DNA of 64,000 nucleotides from assembly GCA_963825645.1 (NCBI GenBank), contig CAWGTT010000010.1, forward strand, positions 186,001-250,000. The letters run 5' to 3'. Shown piece after piece: positions 17,106 to 25,160 of the stretch. Positions within the stretch are counted from its first letter, which is position 1; every line of letters begins with the position of its first letter. Source of the stretch: JADJPO01 sp963825645. GTDB taxonomy: Bacteria; Actinomycetota; Actinomycetes; Actinomycetales; Kineosporiaceae. The notes below the pieces were generated by a model that was given only the letters and a program-made list of their open reading frames with translations, was not told where the DNA came from and made no database searches. Position numbers and translations under genes: made by a program.

Positions 17106-18950
17106 ATGTCCCGACCTGCGACCTCACCCACCCGACGACTGCGGCGGTCGGCGGCCCGGCCGCCACTGCTGACGGTGGCTCTCGCCACCGGCATCGCCAT
17201 GGCCCTGACCGCACCGGGGGCCTCGGCCGCTCCGCGTTCCACGGACAAGACGCCGACGGCTGTGGGCTACGGCGGGGCAGTGGCCACCGTCGACCCCGAT
17301 GCCAGTCGGGTCGCGATCGAGGTGCTGCGCACGGGCGGCAACGCCGTCGACGCCGCGGTCGCGGCCGCGGCGACGCTCGGGGTGACCGAGCCCTACTCGG
17401 CCGGGATCGGCGGCGGCGGGTTCTTCGTCTACTACGACGCGAAGAGCAGGCGAGTGCACACGATCGACGGCCGGGAGACGGCGCCGGCCGCGATGAAGGC
17501 GAACGCCTTCGCCCCCGGCGGCGTGGCGATCCCGTTCGCCGAGGGCGTCACCAGCGGGCTCGGCGTCGGGGTACCGGGCACCCTGGCCACCTGGGACACG
17601 GCACTGAAGACGTGGGGGACGGTGTCTCTGCGCACGGCCCTGGCCGGAGCAACCACGGTGGCGCAGAAGGGGTTCGTCGTCGACGAGACCTTCCGCAAGC
17701 AGACCGCGGACAACGCCGCCCGGTTCTCGGCGTTCCCGGCCACGAAGAAGCTGTTCCTTCCCGGCGGTCAGCCGCCCGCGGTGGGCACCGTCCTGACGAA
17801 CAAGGACCTCGCGGCGACCTACCGGCTGATCGGACGCAAGGGCGCCTCGGTGTTCTACGACGGCGCCGTCGCCACCGACATCGTCAAGACCGTGCAGGCG
17901 CCACCGTCCGACCCGAACACCACCTTGACCATCCGGCCGGGTCTGATGACCGAGGCCGACCTTGCCGCGTACACCGCCCCGCTGCGCAAACCGACCAAGG
18001 TCGGCTACCGCGGTCTCGACGTCTACGGCATGGCGCCGCCGTCCAGCGGGGGCTCGACGGTGGGCGAGGCGCTGAACATCCTCGAGCGCTTCCGGCTCTC
18101 GAAGGTGGGCACCACCCAAGCGCTGCACCACTACCTGGAGGCCAGCGGACTGGCCTTCGCCGACCGCAACAGGTACGTGGGCGACCCGGGCTACGTCGAC
18201 GTCCCGCTCGCCGGGCTACTCTCCGACGGCTTCGCCGCCGAGCGGGCCTGCCTGATCAAGCCCGACTCCGTCCTGCACCGTACGATCGCCCCGGGCAACC
18301 CCGACGGCTCCTACTCCAGGAAGTGCCGAGCGGGCTCCTCGTCCGGGAAAGACGCCGACCACGAAGGGAAGTCGACCACCCACCTGACCACCGCCGACCG
18401 CTGGGGCAACGTGGTGGCGTACACGCTGACCATCGAGCAGACCGGCGGCAGCGGCATCACCGTGCCGGGCCGCGGGTTCATCCTCAACAACGAGCTGACC
18501 GACTTCAACTTCGTCGACGGGCAGGGCGGCAACGACCCGAACCTGCCGGCACCGGGCAAGCGGCCGCGCAGCTCGATGTCACCGACCATCGTGCTGAACC
18601 ACGGAAAGCCGCTGCTCGCCCTCGGCTCCCCAGGCGGTTCGACCATCATCACCACAGTGCTGCAGACCCTGGTCAACCGGATCGACCTCGGGATGAGCCT
18701 GCCCGAGGCGATCGCGGCGCCGCGGGCCACGGAGCGCAACACCACCGCGGGCACCCTCGCCGAACCGGCGTTCGACACGAAGGCGCTGGCGGCGCTCGGT
18801 CACAAGTTCAGTCCCACCACCGACGAGATCGGTGCGGCGACCGGGGTGGAGTTCCTCCGCCACGGGCGTCTGCTCGCGGCCGCCGAGCCGGTGCGCCGCG
18901 GTGGCGGCAGCGCCATGGTGGTGTCGTCGAGGGCGCCGAAGAAGCACTGA
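17106..18950 (+). CDS. ggt: Gamma-glutamyltransferase (glutathione hydrolase family)
   Basis: This 614-residue protein is an N-terminal nucleophile hydrolase that cleaves gamma-glutamyl bonds outside the cell. It has a signal peptide (basic start, then LLTVALATGIAMALTAPGAS) and the family N-terminus GGNAVDAAVAAAATLGVTEP with SAGIGGGGFFVYYD. The self-cleavage/nucleophile site is Thr424 in STTHLTTADRWGNVVAYT, followed by NNELTDFNF and the substrate loop RPRSSMSPTIVL and LGSPGGSTIITT. The precursor would split into large and small subunits before Thr424. ATG 17106 is supported by GGAGGA at 17095-17100. Actinomycetes often use mycothiol or ergothioneine rather than glutathione, so the true substrate is open. 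A long palindrome lies just after the stop. Confidence 0.88.
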   Translation: MSRPATSPTRRLRRSAARPPLLTVALATGIAMALTAPGASAAPRSTDKTPTAVGYGGAVATVDPDASRVAIEVLRTGGNAVDAAVAAAATLGVTEPYSAGIGGGGFFVYYDAKSRRVHTIDGRETAPAAMKANAFAPGGVAIPFAEGVTSGLGVGVPGTLATWDTALKTWGTVSLRTALAGATTVAQKGFVVDETFRKQTADNAARFSAFPATKKLFLPGGQPPAVGTVLTNKDLAATYRLIGRKGASVFYDGAVATDIVKTVQAPPSDPNTTLTIRPGLMTEADLAAYTAPLRKPTKVGYRGLDVYGMAPPSSGGSTVGEALNILERFRLSKVGTTQALHHYLEASGLAFADRNRYVGDPGYVDVPLAGLLSDGFAAERACLIKPDSVLHRTIAPGNPDGSYSRKCRAGSSSGKDADHEGKSTTHLTTADRWGNVVAYTLTIEQTGGSGITVPGRGFILNNELTDFNFVDGQGGNDPNLPAPGKRPRSSMSPTIVLNHGKPLLALGSPGGSTIITTVLQTLVNRIDLGMSLPEAIAAPRATERNTTAGTLAEPAFDTKALAALGHKFSPTTDEIGAATGVEFLRHGRLLAAAEPVRRGGGSAMVVSSRAPKKH

Positions 18951-18983
18951 CCCTCGACCGCATCTCGTCACCACCACCCGCTG

Positions 18984-19050
18984 GTGATCGCCGGCTTCGT
19001 GAGGTTGTGCCCCACTCATGGGGTCACAACCTCACGGGGCCGGCGATCAC
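18984..19050. terminator. Long bipartite palindrome between convergent genes
   Basis: The outer arms GTGATCGCCGGC and GCCGGCGATCAC and inner arms TGAGGTTGTG and CACAACCTCA form a 67-nt hairpin with a short internal mismatch. It overlaps the stop codon (19016-19018) of the minus-strand gene and follows ggt by 33 bp, so it can end transcription from both sides. No U-tract follows, as is usual in actinomycetes. It shares GTGATC ends and the GGTTGTG core with other palindromes in the window. Confidence 0.75.
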
Positions 19051-19483
19051 TCAGCCAGGCCTGGGTCGACGGCCACAGGGTGAGCGCGATCCCGGTCAGC
19101 CCGAGCAGCGCCACACTGAGCTGGAACAGGGTCTCACCGGTCCCGGTGGACCAGCCCAGCGTGCTCAACCCCACCGTCGGGGCCAGATGACCGAGTACTG
19201 ACAGCGCGATGGCTGCCGGGCGGGAGCGGTGGCGCAGCGCGAACCACGCACCGCCCAGCAGCACGCCGACGAACAGGGCGAAGCCGGCCAGCAGCAGCAC
19301 CACGACGATGGCCAGGGCCGACCAGTCACCGCTCTGCCGGCGCAGCTGGGTGACGGCGGCGACCACCAGGCAGAGCGCGATGATCAGCCCCGTCGTCGTG
19401 ATCTCGAGGAGCAGCAGTACCGACAGCAGGCGTACCGACACGGGCCGTCCCGAGACCCGCCGGCCACCGGCCACGGGGCTCAC
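19016..19483 (-). CDS. Small four-helix membrane protein, unknown
   Basis: This 155-residue protein has four hydrophobic segments (LLSVLLLLEITTTGLIIALC, ALAIVVVLLLAGFALFVGVL, IALSVLGHLAPTVGLSTLG and a final one around LFQLSVALLGLTGIALTLW). The order is typical of a small integral membrane protein. GTG 19483 is chosen because GGAG lies 8 bases upstream; the frame continues further but with Arg-rich, non-membrane sequence. I recognise no named family. It is divergent from the DUF3352 gene and could be co-regulated with it. The last residues are encoded inside the terminator palindrome. Confidence 0.6.
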   Translation of the reverse strand: MSPVAGGRRVSGRPVSVRLLSVLLLLEITTTGLIIALCLVVAAVTQLRRQSGDWSALAIVVVLLLAGFALFVGVLLGGAWFALRHRSRPAAIALSVLGHLAPTVGLSTLGWSTGTGETLFQLSVALLGLTGIALTLWPSTQAWLSDRRPREVVTP

Positions 19484-19599
19484 AGCGGCGACTCCATCGG
19501 CGCATCGTAGGGGGTGATGCACGGCCGGCCGCTCATGGCGCCCGCCACCGTGCCGACTCCTCAGGTAACGGCCCACCCACACCCCCGGGGGTTCCTGAC

Positions 19600-21129
19600 G
19601 TGAGTATGGATCCGAACCAGCCCAACCCGTACGCCACGACGGGCGGCTCAGCCCACCCGGTGGGCGCCTGGGCCACCGCTCAGATCCTGCCTCCCAGTCC
19701 GCCGCCACCGGCCCGGCGGCGGCGATCGATCGCGGCGATCGTCGCCGGCGCGGTCGGCGTCGCGGCGGTGGGCGTCGGCGCCACCGTCGCGCTGGGCGCG
19801 CTCGGCGGCGGCGGGGAGCAGGCCGACGTCGTCCTGCCGGCGAACGCCGTGCTGGCCGCGACCTTCGACCTCGACCCCTCGGCGTCCCAGAAGATCGACG
19901 CCTTGCGCTTCGCCCGCAAGTTCCCGCAGACCTCCGGCCTGGACTGGGACTCCGGCACCACTCCCCGCAAGTGGCTGTACGAGAAGCTCACAGCCGATGC
20001 CGACGCAGCGCCGTCCTGGGCCGAGGTCGAGCCGTGGCTCGGCGACCGGGCCGGTATCGCCGTCCTCCCACCGGACCCCGGCGAGTCCCAGCCCAACGCC
20101 GTCCTCGCCCTGCAGGTCACCGACCAGGAGCAGGCCAGGGTCACTCTGTCCGCACTGAGGTCCGGGCAGGGCCCGCTGTCCGGACTCGCCGGCGAGGGGG
20201 ACTGGGTCGTGCTCGCCGAGACCGACGCCGCGGCCGCGCAGGCCCTGGCCTCGGCCCAGACCGTGTCGCTGGCCCAGTCGCCGACCTACTCGGGCGACAT
20301 CGCCGACCTCGGCGACAAGGGCGTGGCCAGTGTGTGGGTCGACTACTCCCGGGTGCGCACGCTGACGTCGATGATGCCCCTGGACGGGGCGGCCGCTGCG
20401 GCCCAGCGAGTGCCCGTCAAGGGACACGGAGCCGCCACCCTGCGCTTCACCGGCGCCGACCTGGAGATCGTCGGATCGGTCCGTGGTCAGGACCCGACCA
20501 CGTTGCCGTCGGCTTCGCCGGTGCGCGTGGCCGCTCCCGGCGACGCGGCGGCCGTGCTGAGCGTGAGCGGGCTGGGCGACCTGGTCGTCTCCCAGTGGAG
20601 CCAGCTCCTCCAGACCGCATGGTCCGGCGCGTCCAGCGGGGCGGAGGTCGCCCAGGTGGAGAAGGCGACCGGTCTGAAGCTCCCCGAGGACCTGGGCACC
20701 CTGTTGGGCCGGCAGACCACCCTCGTGGTCGGGGCTGACGGCACCGCGCCGGGCGTCGGCCTCAAGGTGGTCTCCGACAGCCCCGGCCTCGGCGCCGCAT
20801 TCGGTCGGTTGGAGAAGGCCCTCGCCGAGGTGCCGTCCGCCCGCCCGCAGCGCACGGCGGACGGGTACGTGGTCACCTTCGGCGCACCGGTACCCGGGCT
20901 CGTGGACGGGGACGGGCTGGCGTCCGCTGCGGCGTTCCGCGGTGCGGTGCCGGACGCCGACACCGCGCAGGTGGTCGGCTATCTGGACGTCGCCCGGCTG
21001 ATGCCGCTGGTCCCGTCGACGTCGCAGGCGAACCGTGCCGACCTGGAACCGATCCGGGCACTGGGGATCTCTGCCAGCAGGGACGGCGATGACAGCAGCC
21101 GCTTCCGGATCAAGCTGACCACCCGCTGA
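19600..21129 (+). CDS. DUF3352-type membrane-anchored protein
   Basis: This 509-residue protein starts with a Pro-rich cytoplasmic tail (about 45 residues), then RRRR and one membrane helix (IAAIVAGAVGVAAVGVGATVALGAL shown only in part as AAIVAGAVGVAAVGVG), then a large extracytoplasmic domain. The body carries the DUF3352 pattern (VVLPANAVLAATFDLDPS, KFPQTSGLDWDSGT, WLGDRAGIAVLP). It has one transmembrane segment and no visible active site. Start at GTG 19600, with an in-frame ATG at 19606. Related proteins are frequent in actinomycetes and have no defined activity. A 17-bp-arm palindrome follows the stop by 14 bp. Confidence 0.7.
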   Translation: MSMDPNQPNPYATTGGSAHPVGAWATAQILPPSPPPPARRRRSIAAIVAGAVGVAAVGVGATVALGALGGGGEQADVVLPANAVLAATFDLDPSASQKIDALRFARKFPQTSGLDWDSGTTPRKWLYEKLTADADAAPSWAEVEPWLGDRAGIAVLPPDPGESQPNAVLALQVTDQEQARVTLSALRSGQGPLSGLAGEGDWVVLAETDAAAAQALASAQTVSLAQSPTYSGDIADLGDKGVASVWVDYSRVRTLTSMMPLDGAAAAAQRVPVKGHGAATLRFTGADLEIVGSVRGQDPTTLPSASPVRVAAPGDAAAVLSVSGLGDLVVSQWSQLLQTAWSGASSGAEVAQVEKATGLKLPEDLGTLLGRQTTLVVGADGTAPGVGLKVVSDSPGLGAAFGRLEKALAEVPSARPQRTADGYVVTFGAPVPGLVDGDGLASAAAFRGAVPDADTAQVVGYLDVARLMPLVPSTSQANRADLEPIRALGISASRDGDDSSRFRIKLTTR

Positions 21130-21143
21130 GCATCCGCCGAACC

Positions 21144-21206
21144 GGTTCACCACAACCCCCTCTCCAGGGGCCTGACAACGGCTCGGAGCGGGGGTTGTGG
21201 TGAACC
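21144..21206. terminator. 17-bp perfect palindrome, GGTTCACCACAACCCCC family
   Basis: GGTTCACCACAACCCCC (21144-21160) pairs perfectly with the sequence at 21190-21206 around a 29-nt loop. It sits 14 bp after the DUF3352 stop and 25 bp before the Nei start, so it can terminate the first gene. The same core, with small changes, recurs at 34951-35024 and as a single arm at 38863-38880. Confidence 0.75.
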
Positions 21207-21231
21207 CACGGGCACATGGCACGCTCTGCCC

Positions 21232-22077
21232 ATGCCCGAAGGCCATACGCTGCACGCCCTGGCACGTGACCTCGACCGGGCGTTCGCCGGGACCCGGCCC
21301 CGGGTGTCCAGCCCGCAAGGACGCTTCGAGGAGGGTGCGGCCCTGCTCGACGGGCACGAGGTGGTGCGGGCGCTCGCCCACGGCAAGCACCTGCTCGTGG
21401 AGTTCGACCACGACGCCTGGCTGAACGTGCACCTCGGGCTGATCGGGAAGTTCACGGTGACCCGGTTCGCTCGCCCGCTCCCTCGCGCCGACTGGGACGG
21501 GGTGCCACCTACCGGGGCGGTCCGGCTGCGGGTGGTCAACCAGGACTACGTGGCCGACCTGCGTGGGCCGACCCTGTGCGTCGTGATCACCGCGCAGGAG
21601 GCGGCCGCGGTGCTCGGCCGGCTCGGTCCGGACCCGCTGAAGCCCGACACCGACCCGGACCGCGGCTGGACCAAGCTGCACCGCAGCCGGCGCAGCCTCG
21701 CCGAGCTGTTGATGGACCAGTCGGTGATCGCCGGGGTCGGCAACGTCTACCGCTCGGAGATGCTGTTCCGGCGCCGGCTCAGCCCCTTCACGCCGGGCAC
21801 CGAGGTGCGCCGACGCAGCTGGCAGGCGATCTGGGACGACCTGGTCGACCTGATGCCGCTCGGTGTGGTCTCCGGCCAGATCCTCACTGTCGCCGAGCAG
21901 GTGGACACCGCGCGGGCCGAGCTCGCGGAGTCCGGCACCATCTCGGCGCCGCCCCGCATGTACTACGTGTACAAGCGCACCGGCAAGCCCTGCCGGGTGT
22001 GCGGCTCAAAGGTGCGCACCCAGCCGCTCGGCGGTCGAAACCTGTTCTGGTGCGGTCGGTGCCAGCGGCGCAAGTAG
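21232..22077 (+). CDS. nei: Endonuclease VIII-like DNA glycosylase (Fpg/Nei family)
   Basis: This 281-residue base-excision enzyme removes oxidised pyrimidines and nicks the strand. The N-terminus MPEGHTLHALARDLD has the catalytic Pro2 and Glu3 of the Fpg/Nei family; the MPEGHT form is typical of actinobacterial Nei. The helix-two-turn-helix region reads MDQSVIAGVGNVYRSEMLF (about residues 160-180). The C-terminal zinc finger shows CRVCGSKVRTQPLGGRN then LFWCGRCQ, with four Cys. It is one of two Fpg/Nei paralogs in the window; the other is at 30152. The ATG start is fixed by the catalytic Pro2. Confidence 0.88.
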   Translation: MPEGHTLHALARDLDRAFAGTRPRVSSPQGRFEEGAALLDGHEVVRALAHGKHLLVEFDHDAWLNVHLGLIGKFTVTRFARPLPRADWDGVPPTGAVRLRVVNQDYVADLRGPTLCVVITAQEAAAVLGRLGPDPLKPDTDPDRGWTKLHRSRRSLAELLMDQSVIAGVGNVYRSEMLFRRRLSPFTPGTEVRRRSWQAIWDDLVDLMPLGVVSGQILTVAEQVDTARAELAESGTISAPPRMYYVYKRTGKPCRVCGSKVRTQPLGGRNLFWCGRCQRRK

Positions 22078-22130
22078 CTGTCAGAGGGCGAGTCTCTGCT
22101 CTGGCTCAGGAGGCACCGTAGGGTCGGCGC

Positions 22131-24095
22131 ATGGCGATGCCCGACCTGATCCCCCGCTCCGTGCTGTTCGGGAACCCTGACCACGCCTCCCCATCGGTCT
22201 CCCCCGACGGCAGGTGGCTGGGCTGGGTCGCCCCCGAGGACGGTGTGCTGAACGTGTGGGTGGCCCCGCTCGACGGATCGGCACCGGCTCGGGCGGTGAC
22301 TCACGACCGCGACCGCGGGGTGCGCAGCTACCTGTTCTGCCAGGACGACAGGCACCTGTTGTACCTGCAGGACAGCGGCGGCGACGAGAACTGGCGGGTG
22401 TACCTGCTCGATGTGACGGCACTGCTCGGCGGCCAGAGCGTCCAGCCGCGGCTCGTCACGCCGGGCGACGGCATCCAGGCCCGGATCGCCGGGCACAACC
22501 GGTGGAACCCGACCACTGTGTTGATCGCGCTGAACGACCGGGTGGCGCAGCTGCACGACGTGCACGCGTTCGACCTGGCCAGCGGCGAGCTGCGCCTGGT
22601 CGCCGAGAACCCAGGGTTCGTCGACTGGCTGATCGACCCCGACCTCGCGGTCCGCGGCGGCATGACCATGGGCGATGACGGGTCGACCACGGTGCACCTG
22701 CGCGAGCCTTCCCGCGGCGACGACTCCGACGACTCGGCCGGCGAGTACCGGCCGTACCTGACCTTCGGCCCACAGGACTCGGCGAGCAGCGGCGTGCTCG
22801 GCTTCACGCGCAGCGGAGCCCTGCTGGTCCTGAGCAGTGTCGGGGCGAACGCGACCCGGCTGGAGCGCCACGACCTGGCCAGCGGAGCCCGCGAGGTGCT
22901 CGCGGCTGACGACAACTACGACATAGGAGGGGTGTGGCAGGACCCGGAAACCCTTGAGGTGCAAGCGGTTGAGGTATTCCGTGCCCGCCAGGAGATCCAG
23001 CCGCTGGACGACGCCGTCGCCCTACACCTGGAGCGGATCCGGGCCCTCGGCGACGGCGACCTCGGTGTCGGACGGCGCGAGCGGTCGGGCCGCTGGTGGG
23101 TCGTCTCGGTCGCACCCAGCGACGGTCCGGTGCACTTCTGGTTGTACGACACGACCGTCGGCCCGGACCGGAAGGCGGCGCGCTACCTGTTCCCGCACCG
23201 GTCCGAGCTCGCCGCCCTGCCGGCGGGCACCCTGGCGCCGATGGAGCCGTTCTCGTTCACCGCGCGGGACGGCCTGACCGTTCACGGCTACCTCACCTTC
23301 CCGCCCGACGCGTTTCCGCCCGACACGTTTCCGCCCGACGCGTTTCCGCCCGACGCGTTTCCGCCCGACATGAACGAGCAACGGGCCGGCGTGCCCGCCG
23401 TCCTCGCCGTGCACGGCGGCCCGTGGGCCCGCGACATCTGGGGTTTCGACCCGGAGGCGCAGTGGTTGGCCAACCGGGGCTACCTCTGCGTGCAGGTGAA
23501 CTACCGCTCCTCGACCGGCTACGGCAAGGCATTCCTCAACGCCGGGGACAAGCAGTGGGGGCGGGCCATGCAGGACGACCTGACGGACGCCGTCCAGTAC
23601 CTCGTGGAGCGGGGATGGGTCGACCCGGAGCGGGTCGGCATCTACGGGGGCTCGTATGGCGGCTACGCGGTGCTGGCCGGCGCGGTGTTCACTCCCGAGC
23701 TGTACCGGTGCGGGATCGATGTGGTCGGCCCGTCGAACCTGCTGACCCTGCTCGACTCGCTACCCGAGTACTGGAAACCGGTGATTGCCATGATGTATCA
23801 GCGGGTCGGTCACCCAGAGACCGAGCGCGAGCTGCTCGAGGCGGCGTCACCGCTGAACCACGTGGAGAAGATCCGGATGCCGCTGCTCGTCGTCCAGGGC
23901 GCCAACGACCCGAGGGTGAAGCAGGCCGAGGCCGAGCAGATCGTAGCCGCACTGACCGACAAGGGCCTCCCGCACGCCTACCTGCTGTTCCCCGACGAGG
24001 GGCATGGCCTGGCGAAACCAGAGAACCGGGAGCGGATGTACGCCGCCGCCGAGGCGTTCCTGGCCGAGCACCTCGGCGGCCGGGTCCAGCCCTGA
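22131..24095 (+). CDS. S9 prolyl-oligopeptidase-family serine peptidase
   Basis: This is a cytoplasmic peptidase of 654 residues with no signal peptide. Residues about 1-370 form a beta-propeller (repeats such as SPSVSPDGRWLGWVAPEDG). The C-terminal alpha/beta-hydrolase domain carries the oxyanion loop VLAVHGGPWARD, the nucleophile Ser508 in YGGSYGGYAVLAG, Asp593 in GANDPRV and His625 in DEGHGL. The members of this family cleave or release short peptides from their N-terminus. A five-fold in-frame 15-bp repeat inserts FPPDA units just before the hydrolase domain. The gene starts 53 bp after nei and ends before a three-unit hairpin repeat. Confidence 0.85.
   Translation: MAMPDLIPRSVLFGNPDHASPSVSPDGRWLGWVAPEDGVLNVWVAPLDGSAPARAVTHDRDRGVRSYLFCQDDRHLLYLQDSGGDENWRVYLLDVTALLGGQSVQPRLVTPGDGIQARIAGHNRWNPTTVLIALNDRVAQLHDVHAFDLASGELRLVAENPGFVDWLIDPDLAVRGGMTMGDDGSTTVHLREPSRGDDSDDSAGEYRPYLTFGPQDSASSGVLGFTRSGALLVLSSVGANATRLERHDLASGAREVLAADDNYDIGGVWQDPETLEVQAVEVFRARQEIQPLDDAVALHLERIRALGDGDLGVGRRERSGRWWVVSVAPSDGPVHFWLYDTTVGPDRKAARYLFPHRSELAALPAGTLAPMEPFSFTARDGLTVHGYLTFPPDAFPPDTFPPDAFPPDAFPPDMNEQRAGVPAVLAVHGGPWARDIWGFDPEAQWLANRGYLCVQVNYRSSTGYGKAFLNAGDKQWGRAMQDDLTDAVQYLVERGWVDPERVGIYGGSYGGYAVLAGAVFTPELYRCGIDVVGPSNLLTLLDSLPEYWKPVIAMMYQRVGHPETERELLEAASPLNHVEKIRMPLLVVQGANDPRVKQAEAEQIVAALTDKGLPHAYLLFPDEGHGLAKPENRERMYAAAEAFLAEHLGGRVQP
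23298..23372 (+). repeat. Five in-frame 15-bp repeats (FPPDA units) in the S9 peptidase
   Basis: The unit TTTCCGCCCGACGCG, with one- or two-base changes, is repeated five times from 23298 to 23372. It encodes FPPDA, FPPDT, FPPDA, FPPDA, FPPDM in a loop between the propeller and the strand leading to the HGGP motif. The near identity of the copies implies recent expansion by slippage. Confidence 0.85.
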
Positions 24096-24160
24096 CGTCG
24101 CCCCCGTTACCCCCCGCGGCCCCCGATGGCCCCCGCGGGCCCCCGCGGCCCCCACAACAT

Positions 24161-24245
24161 GGGCACAACGTCACGCCGTGCCCGTCTGGAGGGCATAACG
24201 TCACGCCGTGCCCGGCAAGGTCGGGCACAACGTCACGCCGTGCCC
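24161..24245. repeat. Three 23-bp quasi-palindromic repeats
   Basis: Units at 24161-24183, 24191-24213 and 24223-24245 start with GGGCA and end with CCGTGCCC; the middle unit differs by one base. Each is self-complementary at its ends (GGGCAC and GTGCCC), so each can form a small hairpin. They lie between the convergent S9 peptidase and VOC genes and could act as a bidirectional terminator or a REP-like cluster. A Pro/Gly-codon-like CCCCGCGG run precedes them. Confidence 0.7.
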
Positions 24246-24264
24246 GTCGTGCGTGGACCCCGGG

Positions 24265-24687
24265 TCAGCCGAAGTCCTCGAACACCTGGGTCAACCGGAT
24301 GGAGTTGCCCGACGGGTCGCGGAAGCCGGCGTCGATGCCGTACAGCTGACGCTCCGGCTTCTCCACGAACTCCACACCGCGCGCACTGAGCTCCTCATAG
24401 GACTTCTGGCAGTCCTCGGTGGTCAGGAACACGGTGCCGGCCAGGCCCTTGCCCATCAGGTCGCGGATCTGCTCCGCCGTCGTCTCGTCGGCCATCGGCG
24501 GACCCGGTATCGCCATCAACACGATTCCCATCTGCTGGCCCGGGGGAGCTACCGCGAGCCAGCGGAAGTCCCCCATCTCGGGCACGGTCACGTCGGAACG
24601 CACCTGCATGCCGAGCTTGTCGACGTAGAACGCCAGCGCCTCGTCCTGGTCGTGTACCCAGAGCTGACAGTTGGTAATGTTGATCAT
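24265..24687 (-). CDS. VOC (glyoxalase/bleomycin-resistance) family protein
   Basis: This 140-residue protein has a vicinal-oxygen-chelate fold of two beta-alpha-beta-beta-beta units: CQLWVHDQDEALAFYVDKLG (about residues 6-25) and GVEFVEKPERQLYGIDAGFRDPSGNSI near the C-terminus, written here as YGIDAGFRDPSGNSI. The usual metal ligands His, Glu are not all evident, so function may be binding rather than catalysis. ATG 24687 is preceded by GGGAG. It is 47 bp downstream of an AraC-type regulator on the same strand, a common pairing in actinomycetes where the regulator controls the VOC gene. The substrate is unknown. Confidence 0.75.
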   Translation of the reverse strand: MINITNCQLWVHDQDEALAFYVDKLGMQVRSDVTVPEMGDFRWLAVAPPGQQMGIVLMAIPGPPMADETTAEQIRDLMGKGLAGTVFLTTEDCQKSYEELSARGVEFVEKPERQLYGIDAGFRDPSGNSIRLTQVFEDFG

Positions 24688-24734
24688 GGTGGACTCCCTA
24701 CACGATGTCGGACCACCAGTTCTACGCCGTGGGT

Positions 24735-25157
24735 TCAGGCAGAGTCTTCTCGAAACGTCCGGACCTGCGGGCGCGCGTAGGCCCGGACCACACACACCGG
24801 CACCCGGGCGTGCACCGCTGCGGACGGGTACGACGCGCGATAGGCCGTGGGAGTCGTTCCCAACATCCGCCGGAAGCTGGTCGTGAAGGACCCGACGCTG
24901 CTCAGCCCGACGGACACGCAGATCCGTAGCACGGTCCAGTCCGTCGTCCGGAGCAGGGCCGCTGCCCGCTCGAGGCGCCGACTGAGCAGGTATTGGTGCG
25001 GAGACTCGCCGAAGGTGCGTCGGAACTCAATGCTGAAGTGCGCGGGCGACAGCCGGGCCGCCCGGGCCAGATCAGCCACGGTCAATGGCTCGTTGTAGCG
25101 CGAGTCGGCCAGGTCCTTGGCCCGCAACAGGTGACGACTCGGGGGCAGCGACGGCAC
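24735..25157 (-). CDS. AraC-family regulator, DNA-binding domain only
   Basis: This 140-residue protein is little more than the double helix-turn-helix of AraC/XylS regulators. The first HTH is LTVADLARAARLSPAHFSIE and the second includes ICVSVGLSSVGSFTTSFRRM followed by GTTPTAYR, the family signature. There is no N-terminal sensing domain. The start is GTG 25155-25157. It lies 3 bp after the stop of the CPBP-protease gene and 47 bp before the VOC gene, so it could belong to a single transcript from 26695 or the pair could have its own promoter. The C-terminal about 25 residues are Val/Arg-rich and unassigned. Confidence 0.8.
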   Translation of the reverse strand: MPSLPPSRHLLRAKDLADSRYNEPLTVADLARAARLSPAHFSIEFRRTFGESPHQYLLSRRLERAAALLRTTDWTVLRICVSVGLSSVGSFTTSFRRMLGTTPTAYRASYPSAAVHARVPVCVVRAYARPQVRTFREDSA

Positions 25158-25160
25158 CGG

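Noticed and set aside
19648..21681. Minus-strand open frame of 677 codons opposite DUF3352 and nei
   Set aside because: It spans two convincing plus-strand genes and a palindrome and has no recognisable domain.
24161..24245. Possible CRISPR array
   Set aside because: Only three repeats with spacers of 7 and 9 bp; CRISPR spacers are about 30 bp and differ in sequence. No cas gene is present.
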